Part shown: piece by piece, positions 16,799-24,920 of the stretch
Numbering within the stretch: position 1 is the stretch's first letter
Layout of the letters: each line of letters opens with the position of its first letter
Assembly (NCBI RefSeq): GCF_004752005.1
Contig: NZ_CP038493.1
Span: 2,194,302-2,258,301, forward strand
Reading direction: 5' to 3'
Source of the DNA: Thalassotalea sp. HSM 43
GTDB lineage: Bacteria > Pseudomonadota > Gammaproteobacteria > Enterobacterales > Alteromonadaceae
Length of the DNA stretch: 64,000 nucleotides
Position numbers and translations under genes: made by a program
Notes under the pieces: generated by a model
The model's input: only the letters and a program-made list of their open reading frames with translations
What the model was told of the DNA's origin: nothing
Databases searched by the model: none

Positions 16799-18439
16799 TT
16801 AAACGGCTTTTTGGTTTGAGTTATGTAAATCGTTTAGCATTTGTTTGCGCAGTACTTTGCCATTTTTAGTGCGTGGAAAGTCCTGATAGAAATGCACCAG
16901 CTTGGGTGCTTTGTATTTGGCTAATCGGTCACTGGCAAAGTTAATAATATCTTGTTCGGTGGTGCTGACGTTGCTCTGCAATATGACACAGGCGCTCACC
17001 AAGGTTTTCTCGCCTTCCAATTGTTGGCCTAAGGCGACGCAATCGGCGACATCGGGGTGGGTTTTGATCACGCGCTCAATTTCATGTGGTGAGACGCGGT
17101 AACCAAAGGTGTTAATGATGTCGTCTTTACGACCGACAAACCAAATATAACCGTCATCGTCTATACGAGCGTAATCGCCTGTATAAAAGTAACCGTGGTG
17201 TCGAGACTTTGCCGTTTCATCAGGCAATTGCCAATACTCTAAAAACAGTCCCGGATCATTGTCTTTTATGGCAATCATGCCTTCTTCACCAGGTTTGGCC
17301 GGCTGATTTTGCTCATTTAACAGCACCACCTCATGACCCGGTTGCACGAAGCCTGCGGCTCCTGGGCGAATTGCGCGACGTTTGTTTTGAGAGATGTAAT
17401 AAGAGAATTCACTCATGCCAATGGCTTCATAGACATCCATACCAAAACGCTCGCGCCAAGCGATTAACATCTCATCGCTAAGGTGTTCGCCAGCACTCAT
17501 ACAGTGACGCAAGCTAGGTACCTGCTGCTGATCAAAGTCGGTTTTTTGGATGATTTGTCGATAAATGGTTGGTACGCCAATGAAAATACTGCAGTTATGT
17601 TTTTTTATCAGTCTTGGCCATGTTGAGGCATCGTTTTTACCCTCATGAACAATCACGGTATGGCCGTGAAATAACGGGTCCATTAACGCCGAGCCCAACA
17701 CATAGGTCCAATTAAATTTGCCAGAATGCATGATCCGGTCGCCGTCTTTAAAATCAAACCAATGACGACTGGCGGGTAAGCGACCTATCAGCGAGCGATG
17801 CGCATGTAACACACCTTTGGGATAACCGGTTGTACCTGAGGTATATACCAGATACGCGGCATCATCGGGTTTACTGGCAACAATGCTGTCATCAACCGGC
17901 ACCTGTGTTAGCAAGGCCTGTAAGTCGATGAGCTCTAAATTACTGTCATTGACTGGCATCTCACCGTCGCCGGTAAGCAACACGGTGCGTAATTGACTGT
18001 CGCTGTTGGCGATGTCTTTTAACTCTGGCCACATCGACTTGGCTGTAATCAGTACTTTCGCTGCCGAGTCTTGTGCTAAATAGGCAACTTCTGCCGCGGA
18101 TAACAAGGTTGAGGTTGGCACCGCAATGGCACCGTATTTTAAACAACCGAAAAAACTGGTTGGATAATCTACCGAGTTAGGCAACCGAATAAGTACCCGG
18201 TCCGCCTGTTGCAAACCCAATTGACGCAACACATAAACCAGTCGCCCTGATAGTTGGTCAAGCTGTTGATAGCTTAGCTCGCTGCTACCAAGACAATCAT
18301 CTTCGACTATCAGAGCCGTTTTCGCGCCGTTACCGGCTTCAACATGTTGACGCACACAAGCGTGGGCAATATTAAAATGCTCAGGGATATGCCATTGCCA
18401 GCCGTGATCCGTTTCTGTAAGTAAGTCTGCATAGTTCAT
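16799..18439 (-). CDS. AMP-forming acyl-CoA ligase
   Basis: A 546-residue ANL-superfamily ligase: YTSGTTGYPKGVLHAHRS is the P-loop (near residue 190), MSEFSYY the A5 region, TGDYARIDDDGYIWFVGRKDD the A7/A8 hinge and PRTKNGKVLRK has the catalytic Lys. It activates a carboxylic acid with ATP to the acyl-AMP and then to the CoA ester. The overall pattern is nearer to benzoate/short-acid ligases than to long-chain ones. The ATG at 18439 has GGAGGT six bases upstream, better than the in-frame start at 18478. It lies 10 bases after one lyase gene and 14 bases before another, clearly one operon; its acid should feed the hydratase and lyase steps. Confidence 0.9.
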   Translation of the reverse strand: MNYADLLTETDHGWQWHIPEHFNIAHACVRQHVEAGNGAKTALIVEDDCLGSSELSYQQLDQLSGRLVYVLRQLGLQQADRVLIRLPNSVDYPTSFFGCLKYGAIAVPTSTLLSAAEVAYLAQDSAAKVLITAKSMWPELKDIANSDSQLRTVLLTGDGEMPVNDSNLELIDLQALLTQVPVDDSIVASKPDDAAYLVYTSGTTGYPKGVLHAHRSLIGRLPASRHWFDFKDGDRIMHSGKFNWTYVLGSALMDPLFHGHTVIVHEGKNDASTWPRLIKKHNCSIFIGVPTIYRQIIQKTDFDQQQVPSLRHCMSAGEHLSDEMLIAWRERFGMDVYEAIGMSEFSYYISQNKRRAIRPGAAGFVQPGHEVVLLNEQNQPAKPGEEGMIAIKDNDPGLFLEYWQLPDETAKSRHHGYFYTGDYARIDDDGYIWFVGRKDDIINTFGYRVSPHEIERVIKTHPDVADCVALGQQLEGEKTLVSACVILQSNVSTTEQDIINFASDRLAKYKAPKLVHFYQDFPRTKNGKVLRKQMLNDLHNSNQKAV

Positions 18440-18449
18440 AATCGACCTC

Positions 18450-19571
18450 CTATATGCGACCGTATGGCCAGTTTTCACGAATCACCGTGATAGGCAGGCG
18501 TTTAAGCACGTCCATGGCAAACTGTTTGTCTTTATCATCGAGAGATTTTAATGCGTAGGCTCGCAGCAGTGTTTGTAATGCTTTACCAAACATTGGCGGG
18601 TCGAGCATTTCACCTTCAAACTTGATGGCACCACCGAGTAAGGCATCGGCATCAATTGCTGCCTGCAATATTTCAACGTTGCGTTTGATTTCTTTTGGAG
18701 AAGGGGTGAACGCCACTTTACATAAATGAATATGATACGGGTGAATCAACTGCTTACCGGTTAAGCCCATTTTGGTTTCTACCATCGCATGGTCATGGAC
18801 GACATGAGATTCATGATCGCCATGCAAATCGAGCCAACGTCGAACATCGTCTGGTTCGATAAAATGCTCTGGCATCGGTGTATCGTTAATTAATACTTCA
18901 ACACCACCGATAACCCCTTTACCGGCAATTCTCGCTTCCAGCAGTAAATTTCGTAGGTAAGTTAATAACTCATCAATCCAACCTTCAGGGGTTAGATGAA
19001 TTGCCATCGCTTTAGAGAAATCGTGGATACCAAACACCACATGCTTAACCGATGGAAATGCCATGAGTTCCGCGGCGATTTTCAAACTACGCGGGTGCTC
19101 AATAATCGGTTGAATTTCGATATCAGGGTTAACACCGAGTAACCAGGCGGATAAATCTCTTATTTCAGCGGCACCATACATTTCGCCGGCCTTGGCAAGA
19201 ACAATGACATCAATATGTTCAGCCACTTGCATAATCATCGCCAAGTCTTTTTCATACTCTTCGGTGCGAAAGGGGTTGATACGCACGGCAATTTGAAAAT
19301 CTCGTTGCGGAAACTTAGGCAGCTCATTAAGCAATAGCTCTCGACTCATGGCTTTCTGACGACAGCCATCTTCTAAGTCGAACAATAGCGTGTGCGCTTG
19401 ACAATTATGAGCGTGCTTGCGAATACGTTCGCTGGCTTGTTGCATCGATTCATAGGTGCCATCTTTAGGAGAATACTTAACCGGCGGATAATACAATTGA
19501 ATGCCAGGCCAAAAGCCACCGAGTACATCTTGCTCATCTACCTGCTCTAAAAATTCATTGTGGTAATTCAT
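18450..19571 (-). CDS. HpcH/HpaI-type CoA-ester lyase, larger form
   Basis: A 373-residue lyase, longer than plain CitE (about 290). LLFDLEDGCRQKA holds the conserved acidic pair, PIIEHPRSLKIAAEL the metal-binding Glu, VFGIHDFSKAMAIH the metal-binding Asp, and GLTGKQLIHPYHIHLCKVAFTPS the family C-terminal substrate loop. An insertion (about 225-265, rich in His and Asp) separates it from small CitE proteins. GGGGAGAG precedes the ATG at 19571; the in-frame upstream start at 19616 lacks support. First gene of the four-gene minus-strand operon; its promoter lies in the 421-base divergent spacer. It is expected to cleave a beta-hydroxyacyl-CoA. Confidence 0.85.
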   Translation of the reverse strand: MNYHNEFLEQVDEQDVLGGFWPGIQLYYPPVKYSPKDGTYESMQQASERIRKHAHNCQAHTLLFDLEDGCRQKAMSRELLLNELPKFPQRDFQIAVRINPFRTEEYEKDLAMIMQVAEHIDVIVLAKAGEMYGAAEIRDLSAWLLGVNPDIEIQPIIEHPRSLKIAAELMAFPSVKHVVFGIHDFSKAMAIHLTPEGWIDELLTYLRNLLLEARIAGKGVIGGVEVLINDTPMPEHFIEPDDVRRWLDLHGDHESHVVHDHAMVETKMGLTGKQLIHPYHIHLCKVAFTPSPKEIKRNVEILQAAIDADALLGGAIKFEGEMLDPPMFGKALQTLLRAYALKSLDDKDKQFAMDVLKRLPITVIRENWPYGRI

Positions 19572-19660
19572 TTTCTCTCCCCTGTTTGAGCTATTTAAGC
19601 GCTTTGTTGCTAACATCTTCTGGTCTGACCTCGATCAAAAATTGAAAGCTTTTATTAACA

Positions 19661-19679
19661 ATTACACTATTAGAGTAAT
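19661..19679. promoter_or_regulatory. Operator-like palindrome near the minus-strand operon
   Basis: ATTACACTA-T-TAGAGTAAT, 19 bases with a single mismatched pair, 90 bases upstream of the start at 19571. It is in promoter range for the minus-strand operon. It shares ATTAC/GTAAT half-sites with the palindrome at 19937-19953. Confidence 0.5.
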
Positions 19680-19936
19680 TATTTCAATCAAATGTTTTAA
19701 AAAAGTGTTTGAATTTTTTTTGCGCAGAGGCTAGGGTAAAAAACAACAAGTTGATTATTTACTCACCAACGTATTGACGCTAAAGGTCTTTAGAGGGCAT
19801 TGTTTGAGTAAAAAAGGCGATATTTGATTATTAGTGGCCAGTATAAACCTTTGTCGCCAATGACTGCCCGGAGACAGGGTTAAGCACATAATCTAATCAT
19901 GGCTTGTTTTGTGTAAATGTCTAACTTTCATTAAAA

Positions 19937-19953
19937 ATGTAATAAAATTACAT
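19937..19953. promoter_or_regulatory. Perfect palindrome ATGTAAT-AAA-ATTACAT
   Basis: A 17-base perfect palindrome, 39 bases before the ATG of the plus-strand lyase, a place suited to a repressor operator. GTAAT/ATTAC half-sites occur in reverse order in the palindrome at 19661-19679, so one regulator could control both arms. Confidence 0.55.
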
Positions 19954-19992
19954 AATGGCAACGCCATTAATATTAAAATAGCGGAGATTTTT

Positions 19993-20982
19993 ATGAGCGC
20001 TCTTGTTCACCCAAACGAAGCTTTATTTGAAGCGGAGAAACCATTTCCAGTGATCCCATCGTGTGAGCATTTTGCTGGTAGCGAAAAGCTAATCAACAAG
20101 GCAATGGCTATGCAACAACAGCTTGGACCGGTTTTCGATATCACTTGTGATTGTGAAGATGGCGCAGCAGCTGGCAGTGAACAACAACACGCTGAAATGG
20201 TGGCGCGACTGATTGCCTCTGATGACAATCAGTTCGCTATGTTGGGGGTAAGGGTGCATGATTATTCGCACCCACATTGGAAGAAAGACCTGGAAATTCT
20301 GATCCCAGCTTGTGGTCATAAAGTTGCTTACATTACCTTGCCGAAGTGTACTGCGGGCAGTCAAATTGAAGAGATGGTTAAATATATTCAAGGACTATGT
20401 GAATACCATTCTATCGACCGTGAAATCCCCATTCATGTGTTAATTGAAACCCACGGTGCCTTGCGTGATGTCTGGCAAATTGCGGCAACGCCATGGGTGC
20501 AGGTATTGGACTTTGGTATGATGGATTTTGTATCTGGTCATTACGGTGCGATTCCAGCGAGTTGTATGCGCAGCCCGGGACAATTTGACCATGCGTTGTT
20601 GTATCGTGCAAAAACTGAAATGGTCGCAGCCGCGTTAGCCCATGGCGTAATACCCGCCCACAATGTCACCTTAGATTTAAAAAATGTGCAGCAGACATTA
20701 GATGATGCCAAGCGGGCTCGTAATGAGTTCGGCTTTATGCGCATGTGGTCCATTTACCCAACACAAATTCAAGCCATCGTTGACGCGATGAAACCAAACT
20801 ATGAAGAAGTTGAAGACGCCGAAGCGATTTTATTGGCGGCGCAGCAAAATGCTTGGGGACCGATTCAACATAAAGGTGAACTGCACGATCGTGCGACCTA
20901 TCGCTATTACTGGCAATTATTGCAACGTGCACAAGTCAGTGGCATTGAGATAGGGCAAGCTGCTCGAATGGCGTTTTTCTAA
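19993..20982 (+). CDS. Malyl-CoA/beta-methylmalyl-CoA lyase-like protein (CitE/Mcl)
   Basis: A 329-residue CitE-superfamily lyase of the long form found in proteobacteria. HPNEALFEAEKPFPVIPSCEH, then GPVFDITCDCEDGAAAG with the acidic pair, HVLIETHGALRDVW with the metal-binding Glu and DFGMMDFVSG with the metal-binding Asp. IYPTQIQAIV is the conserved C-terminal loop. Relatives cleave beta-methylmalyl-CoA to glyoxylate and propionyl-CoA or malyl-CoA to glyoxylate and acetyl-CoA. The ATG at 19993 has GGAG eight bases upstream, so the longer frame from 19909, which would also swallow the palindrome, is rejected. It is divergent from the operon holding the mesaconyl-CoA-hydratase-like gene, its natural partner. 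Confidence 0.85.
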   Translation: MSALVHPNEALFEAEKPFPVIPSCEHFAGSEKLINKAMAMQQQLGPVFDITCDCEDGAAAGSEQQHAEMVARLIASDDNQFAMLGVRVHDYSHPHWKKDLEILIPACGHKVAYITLPKCTAGSQIEEMVKYIQGLCEYHSIDREIPIHVLIETHGALRDVWQIAATPWVQVLDFGMMDFVSGHYGAIPASCMRSPGQFDHALLYRAKTEMVAAALAHGVIPAHNVTLDLKNVQQTLDDAKRARNEFGFMRMWSIYPTQIQAIVDAMKPNYEEVEDAEAILLAAQQNAWGPIQHKGELHDRATYRYYWQLLQRAQVSGIEIGQAARMAFF

Positions 20983-21027
20983 GCCGCTAATATTGCCTCA
21001 CAGAGGTCGGTTAAATTAATGATGGTC

Positions 21028-21053
21028 AAAGCCTTATCAAGTGGTAAGGCTTT
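21028..21053 (+). terminator. Hairpin after the Mcl-like gene
   Basis: AAAGCCTTA and TAAGGCTTT form a 9-bp stem with an 8-base loop, 45 bases after the lyase stop. Only three T end the stem, so it is a weak or Rho-assisted terminator. Confidence 0.5.
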
Positions 21054-21099
21054 GCTATATATGGCATTATAAAGTCAACATTTACTGATCAGACCACCT

Positions 21100-22128
21100 A
21101 TGACTAACACCAATGTGGGCTTCGCCCTTAAATTAATCGACGATGTCGAAACGCCATTATCACAACGCTTAGAATTAATTGAAAAACCAATTCCAGCACT
21201 AAAGCCTGGGCAAGTGTTGGTGAAAATGTTGGCAGCACCAATCAATCCATCTGATTTAGTCTACCTGATGGGCAAATATGGCTTGCCACCGGTTGATGGT
21301 GCATACGCTGGATTCGAAGGTTGTGGCGAAGTTATTGATGCCAACGCCGGATTGTATGGCAAATATTTAAAAGGTAAACGTGTCGCTTTATCGGCAGCGC
21401 CGGGCGGCGACGGGGTTTGGGGTAAATACGCTATTACCTACGCGAACTACTGTTTACCGGTTCGCAAAGAGTTGACCGATGCGCAAGCGGCAACCCTGAT
21501 CGTTAACCCATGTACATCGGTGTGTTTGGTTGAACGCGCTAAACAATTGGGTGCTAAAGCGATCGTATTAAACGCCGCAGCAAGCCAAGTCGGTAAAGGC
21601 GTTATTCGCTATGCAAAATTGCAAGGAATCAAAACCATTGCCACGGTACGTTCAGCAAAAAACGTTGCCGTTTTAAAGGATTTAGACGCAGATCGAGTAC
21701 TGTTGGCTGAAGATGGTGACTTTAAAGCGCAATTGAAACAAGCTTGCATTGACCTAAAAGCGAGTGTGTTTCTTGACGCTGTTGCCGATAAAGATACACC
21801 GCGAGTAATGTCACAAATGGGCAAGGGCGCAACGGCGATTGTTTATGGTCGACTCACAGAAACATTACACCCTTTTGGTGGTTACTTCTCGGTATCGGAT
21901 TTATTGTTTAAAGACCAGCACATCGAAGGCTTTTGGCTAGCGACTTATATTGGTAAAGCCAACCCATTACAGGTCTTGGCTTTATCGCGCAAAGTGCAAA
22001 AGCTGTTCAGTGACGGTATTTTTGAGACCGATGTTTACGGCCACTTTAAGCCACAACAATTTTTGTCGGCGTTAGAGCATTATGCTGTACACAAAAGTGA
22101 TGGCAAAGTATTGCTAACGTTTGATTAA
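21100..22128 (+). CDS. MDR-family quinone/enoyl reductase-like oxidoreductase
   Basis: A 342-residue medium-chain dehydrogenase/reductase without zinc-site cysteines in the usual places. MLAAPINPSDLVYLMGKYG is the N-terminal GroES-like signature shared with mitochondrial-type trans-2-enoyl-CoA reductases and quinone reductases. LNAAASQVGKGVIRYAKLQG is the NADPH-binding turn, and KVLLTF the usual end. At this size it is too short for crotonyl-CoA carboxylase/reductase. It follows the Mcl-like gene on the same strand after 117 bases with a weak hairpin between, so it may or may not belong to the catabolic set. The last 15 bases overlap the convergent DUF3630-like gene. Confidence 0.8.
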   Translation: MTNTNVGFALKLIDDVETPLSQRLELIEKPIPALKPGQVLVKMLAAPINPSDLVYLMGKYGLPPVDGAYAGFEGCGEVIDANAGLYGKYLKGKRVALSAAPGGDGVWGKYAITYANYCLPVRKELTDAQAATLIVNPCTSVCLVERAKQLGAKAIVLNAAASQVGKGVIRYAKLQGIKTIATVRSAKNVAVLKDLDADRVLLAEDGDFKAQLKQACIDLKASVFLDAVADKDTPRVMSQMGKGATAIVYGRLTETLHPFGGYFSVSDLLFKDQHIEGFWLATYIGKANPLQVLALSRKVQKLFSDGIFETDVYGHFKPQQFLSALEHYAVHKSDGKVLLTFD

Positions 22129-22401
22129 AACAGGCAAAAGCGGCGCAATACCAAGCTCATTAAACTCATCGTCGGCCTCTATCCAGCATGATTCACTGTA
22201 GTGCTCGAAGTGTAAGACAAAGTCTTGCTCGGCAAAGCGAAAACGACAATCGAAACGATCGGCTCCGGCTATCGTTTCAATGACTTGATGTTCACCAAGT
22301 TTGCCGAGGATCTCCTGGCTTAAGGAAAGAGCTTGTTCTTGGTCCCATTGGTTAGCCAAATCGAGGCGAACTGTATGACTGTTAATCTGTGTTAGTTTCA
22401 T
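22114..22401 (-). CDS. DUF3630-like small protein
   Basis: A 95-residue cytoplasmic protein starting at MKLTQINSHTVRLDL; a TTG start four codons earlier is possible. The C-terminal part, CWIEADDEFNELGIAPLL, is recognisable as the DUF3630 family known from Alteromonadales and Vibrionales, which has no known function. No signal peptide or membrane segment is present. Its 3' end overlaps the convergent reductase gene by 15 bases. It lies downstream of selO on the same strand with about 90 bases between. Confidence 0.65.
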   Translation of the reverse strand: MKLTQINSHTVRLDLANQWDQEQALSLSQEILGKLGEHQVIETIAGADRFDCRFRFAEQDFVLHFEHYSESCWIEADDEFNELGIAPLLPVLIKR

Positions 22402-22494
22402 TATTTTCTTCAAAATGCTTGGCGTCTTTATCGTTTTTTCCGTTGTTACTGCATTCGCTATGTTTTGTAGCTCATGCCGCTTACCGCTTTGTGG

Positions 22495-23955
22495 TTAGGT
22501 GCCACAAAAGGTGCGGTAATGACGATCACCATCGGCCGGTAAATCCTGATATTTTCCTGTATCTTGTTGCTGCTGATACGGTGAACTCATCACCGTTAAA
22601 AACTCGTCAATGTGGGTGCTATCATCTACTTGCTGTAAGGCATTGTCATAGCTTTGAGTTATGATTGCCTCGACATGATGGTTACGCGGAATCACCAGTG
22701 GGTTAGTTTTGCGCATTAAGGCAACGGTTTGCTGCACATCATTTATCTGTTGCTGCCAACTTACCAGCCATGCCTGCAAAACCTGCGGTACCGCTTGTGC
22801 CAATTGCTGGTCAGATAACGATTGCTCGAGCTGAACAAACGTCGCGGTATAGTCGAGCTGCTCTTCTTGCATGATGTTCAGCAGTTGTTCAACTAATTGC
22901 AGCGTCGTCTTGTTTACATCGATTAAGCCAATTTTATTGACCATCATGGCATTATTAGCGTCATTAAATTTATCGCTAAATGCCATAATTATCGGTTTCA
23001 CTTTTGCCACAGCCTGCTCGCTATCTGCATCAATCAGCGGCAATAATGTTTCCGCGAAACGTGCCATATTCCACTGACAAATAGCCGGTTGGTTACCATA
23101 AGCATAACGGCCATTTTGGTCAATCGAGCTAAACACGGTACCCGGGTGGTAGTCCGCCATCATGGCGCATGGACCATAATCAATAGTCTCGCCGCTAATC
23201 GCAGTGTTATCGGTATTCATTACGCCATGAATAAAGCCTACTCGCAGCCAATGCACCACCAATTCAATTTGTTTGTCGATAACCGCCGCTAAAAATTCAA
23301 GTAGATAATCTTCATTGCTTATGTCGATATGTGAATAATGGCGCTCGATGGCAAAGTTGGCTAAGGTTTTTACGCTGTCAAAATCGTTACGAGCGGCAAA
23401 ATATTGAAAGCTGCCAACTCGTATATGACTGCTCGCTACTCGGCTAACAACGGCACCGGGTAATGCTTGCTCGCGAAACACGACTTCATTGGTGCGCACC
23501 ACACTTAAACACCGACTGGTAGGCACACCGAGCGCAAACATGGCTTCGCTCATAACGTATTCTCGAACCGCCGGTCCTAGTGCACATTTGCCGTCACCTT
23601 GGCGTGAAAACGGTGTCTGACCTGATCCTTTTAACTGAATTTCCTGTACCTTATTATGTTGATCAATTATTTCGCCAAGTAAGTGCGCACGGCCGTCGCC
23701 GAGTTGCGGATTGAAATGACCAAATTGATGACCGGCATAAGCCAATGCAACTGGTGTGATTTGCTGGCCACTGAGGTCACCAGAAAACAGTTTACTAACT
23801 GCTGATTTATCATTTATAAAAGCGTCAGGAAAATTCAACTCTTGCGCGAGTTTATTGTTAAATAACAAGGTTGTAGGTTTGTCTGGTTGCGCCGGAACAA
23901 TATTTTGGTAAAATTGTGAACCTAATGTTAAATAGCTGTTTTGAAATTCGAGCAT
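22495..23955 (-). CDS. selO: SelO/YdiU family protein adenylyltransferase
   Basis: A 486-residue SelO pseudokinase-fold enzyme; E. coli SelO is 478. SelO transfers AMP from ATP to Ser, Thr or Tyr of target proteins and protects against oxidative stress. Conserved blocks are seen: YAGHQFGHFNPQLGDGRA, IQLKGSGQTPFSRQGDG (nucleotide Lys), HGVMNTDN (metal-binding Asn/Asp) and YGPCAMMADY. The C-terminus ends TFCGT; the Cys sits where eukaryotic SelO has selenocysteine. Monocistronic by appearance, divergent from the cytochrome c gene across 151 bases. Confidence 0.93.
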   Translation of the reverse strand: MLEFQNSYLTLGSQFYQNIVPAQPDKPTTLLFNNKLAQELNFPDAFINDKSAVSKLFSGDLSGQQITPVALAYAGHQFGHFNPQLGDGRAHLLGEIIDQHNKVQEIQLKGSGQTPFSRQGDGKCALGPAVREYVMSEAMFALGVPTSRCLSVVRTNEVVFREQALPGAVVSRVASSHIRVGSFQYFAARNDFDSVKTLANFAIERHYSHIDISNEDYLLEFLAAVIDKQIELVVHWLRVGFIHGVMNTDNTAISGETIDYGPCAMMADYHPGTVFSSIDQNGRYAYGNQPAICQWNMARFAETLLPLIDADSEQAVAKVKPIIMAFSDKFNDANNAMMVNKIGLIDVNKTTLQLVEQLLNIMQEEQLDYTATFVQLEQSLSDQQLAQAVPQVLQAWLVSWQQQINDVQQTVALMRKTNPLVIPRNHHVEAIITQSYDNALQQVDDSTHIDEFLTVMSSPYQQQQDTGKYQDLPADGDRHYRTFCGT

Positions 23956-24031
23956 AATGGCCTTGATTAGTGAGCAACACTGTTATTTTACTTGAGATAG
24001 AACAAAGATATATGTTTTTGCGAAAAAACCA

Positions 24032-24060
24032 CAGACATGTTCAGTTTTTTTCCATATAAT
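24032..24060 (+). promoter_or_regulatory. Sigma-70 promoter of the cytochrome c gene
   Basis: CAGACA (24032-24037) and a perfect TATAAT (24055-24060) are separated by 17 bases. They lie 46 bases before the ATG of the cytochrome gene in the divergent selO spacer. Confidence 0.65.
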
Positions 24061-24106
24061 CAACACAGTGTTCAAATATTTAATTAAACAAGAAAGAGTA
24101 GTGACT

Positions 24107-24406
24107 ATGAAAAAATTAACTCTAGCTCTAGCTGCATCTGTTGTTTTAGCTGCCCCTGCAATGGCTGCTGATGTTGAAGCTGGTAAAGCCAAGGCTGCTG
24201 TATGTGCAGCATGTCACGGTGCTGAAGGTATCTCTGCTGTACCAATGTACCCAAACCTTGCAGGTCAAAAAGAAGCTTACATCGCTAAGCAACTTAAAGA
24301 CTTCAAATCTGGTACTCGTAAAGACCCAGTTATGGCTCCAATGGCGATGCCTTTGACTGATGCAGATATTGCTAATCTTTCTGCATATTACGCTAGCTTG
24401 AAATAA
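24107..24406 (+). CDS. Periplasmic class I cytochrome c
   Basis: A 99-residue precursor with a signal peptide ([16 protein letters not shown]). CAACH (residues 33-37) binds haem c covalently, and a Met in [10 protein letters not shown] (76, 79 or 81) is the likely sixth ligand. [19 protein letters not shown] is characteristic of the cytochrome c553/c4-like group that carries electrons to terminal oxidases. The start at 24107 gives a clean signal peptide; the longer frame from 24068 runs through the promoter. Very even use of common codons suggests high expression. It has its own promoter and terminator, and a second c-type cytochrome gene follows. Confidence 0.92.
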   Translation: MKKLTLALAASVVLAAPAMAADVEAGKAKAAVCAACHGAEGISAVPMYPNLAGQKEAYIAKQLKDFKSGTRKDPVMAPMAMPLTDADIANLSAYYASLK

Positions 24407-24422
24407 GCCAAATAGATTCTGT

Positions 24423-24451
24423 AAAAAAGCGCATGTTAATGCGCTTTTTTT
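24423..24451 (+). terminator. Terminator after the cytochrome c gene
   Basis: AAAAAAGCGCAT and ATGCGCTTTTTT form a perfect 12-bp stem with a GTTA loop and end in seven T. Confidence 0.93.
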
Positions 24452-24501
24452 ATAGCTGAAACAAAATCTTACCAGTTTTTTTAAATATCCAAAAATGTAT
24501 T

Positions 24502-24915
24502 ATGGTAAACAATAAACGAATTTTTAGCCTTTGTGCTTTGTTATGGCTGACAGGGCAAAGCCAAGCGTCTCAATTAAGTATGGATGTTATCGAGCAAAGT
24601 GTTGTCGATAAACGACTAGAACAAGGCCTAGCATTTGCTGAGCAAGAGTTAAAAGCCGAACGATTGGCACAGCAAAAGCTGAAGCAGAATGTTGCTTATT
24701 GCACCCCTTGTCATGGTGGTAATGGTAAAGGTGCACTGGCGATTTATCCTGATCTTGCTGGCCATGACCAAGACTACTTGTTTGAGCAGATGCAAAATTA
24801 TAAGTACCGCCGTTTAAAAAACGATATAAAGCAAACCATGATGGTGCGTTTTAACGATGAAGATATGTTGGCCTTAGCAGAGTACTTTGCGGGCTTTAGT
24901 CTGGAACAGGAATAA
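24502..24915 (+). CDS. Exported c-type cytochrome
   Basis: A 137-residue precursor with a signal peptide (SLCALLWLTGQSQA-S). CTPCH (residues 67-71) is the haem-binding motif, and Met113/Met114 in QTMMVRF are candidate axial ligands. YPDLAGHDQDYLFEQMQNYK shows it to be the same family as the cytochrome 100 bases upstream, but with a 40-residue charged helical spacer before the haem site. It lies beyond the first cytochrome's terminator, so read-through or its own promoter is needed. The following lipoprotein gene starts six bases after its stop, suggesting co-transcription with that gene. Confidence 0.88.
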   Translation: MVNNKRIFSLCALLWLTGQSQASQLSMDVIEQSVVDKRLEQGLAFAEQELKAERLAQQKLKQNVAYCTPCHGGNGKGALAIYPDLAGHDQDYLFEQMQNYKYRRLKNDIKQTMMVRFNDEDMLALAEYFAGFSLEQE

Positions 24916-24920
24916 TCACA

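Larger units (their letters stand above)
19572..19992. promoter_or_regulatory. 421-base divergent control region of the lyase operons
   Basis: No gene is seen here. It separates the minus-strand lyase-ligase-lyase-hydratase operon from the plus-strand lyase at 19993. It is AT-rich and holds a 19-base near-palindrome at 19661-19679 and a 17-base perfect palindrome at 19937-19953, listed separately. Scattered TTGAT half-sites are present, but no full FNR-type box was found. Confidence 0.6.

Noticed and set aside
21100-22128. Reductase as crotonyl-CoA carboxylase/reductase of the ethylmalonyl-CoA pathway
   Set aside because: At 342 residues it is about 90 shorter than that enzyme, and its N-terminal signature is that of general enoyl/quinone reductases.
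23992-24005. TTGAG-ATAG-AACAA as an FNR box before the cytochrome gene
   Set aside because: Two mismatches, and a position about 60 bases upstream of the -10 that adds no support by itself in AT-rich DNA.
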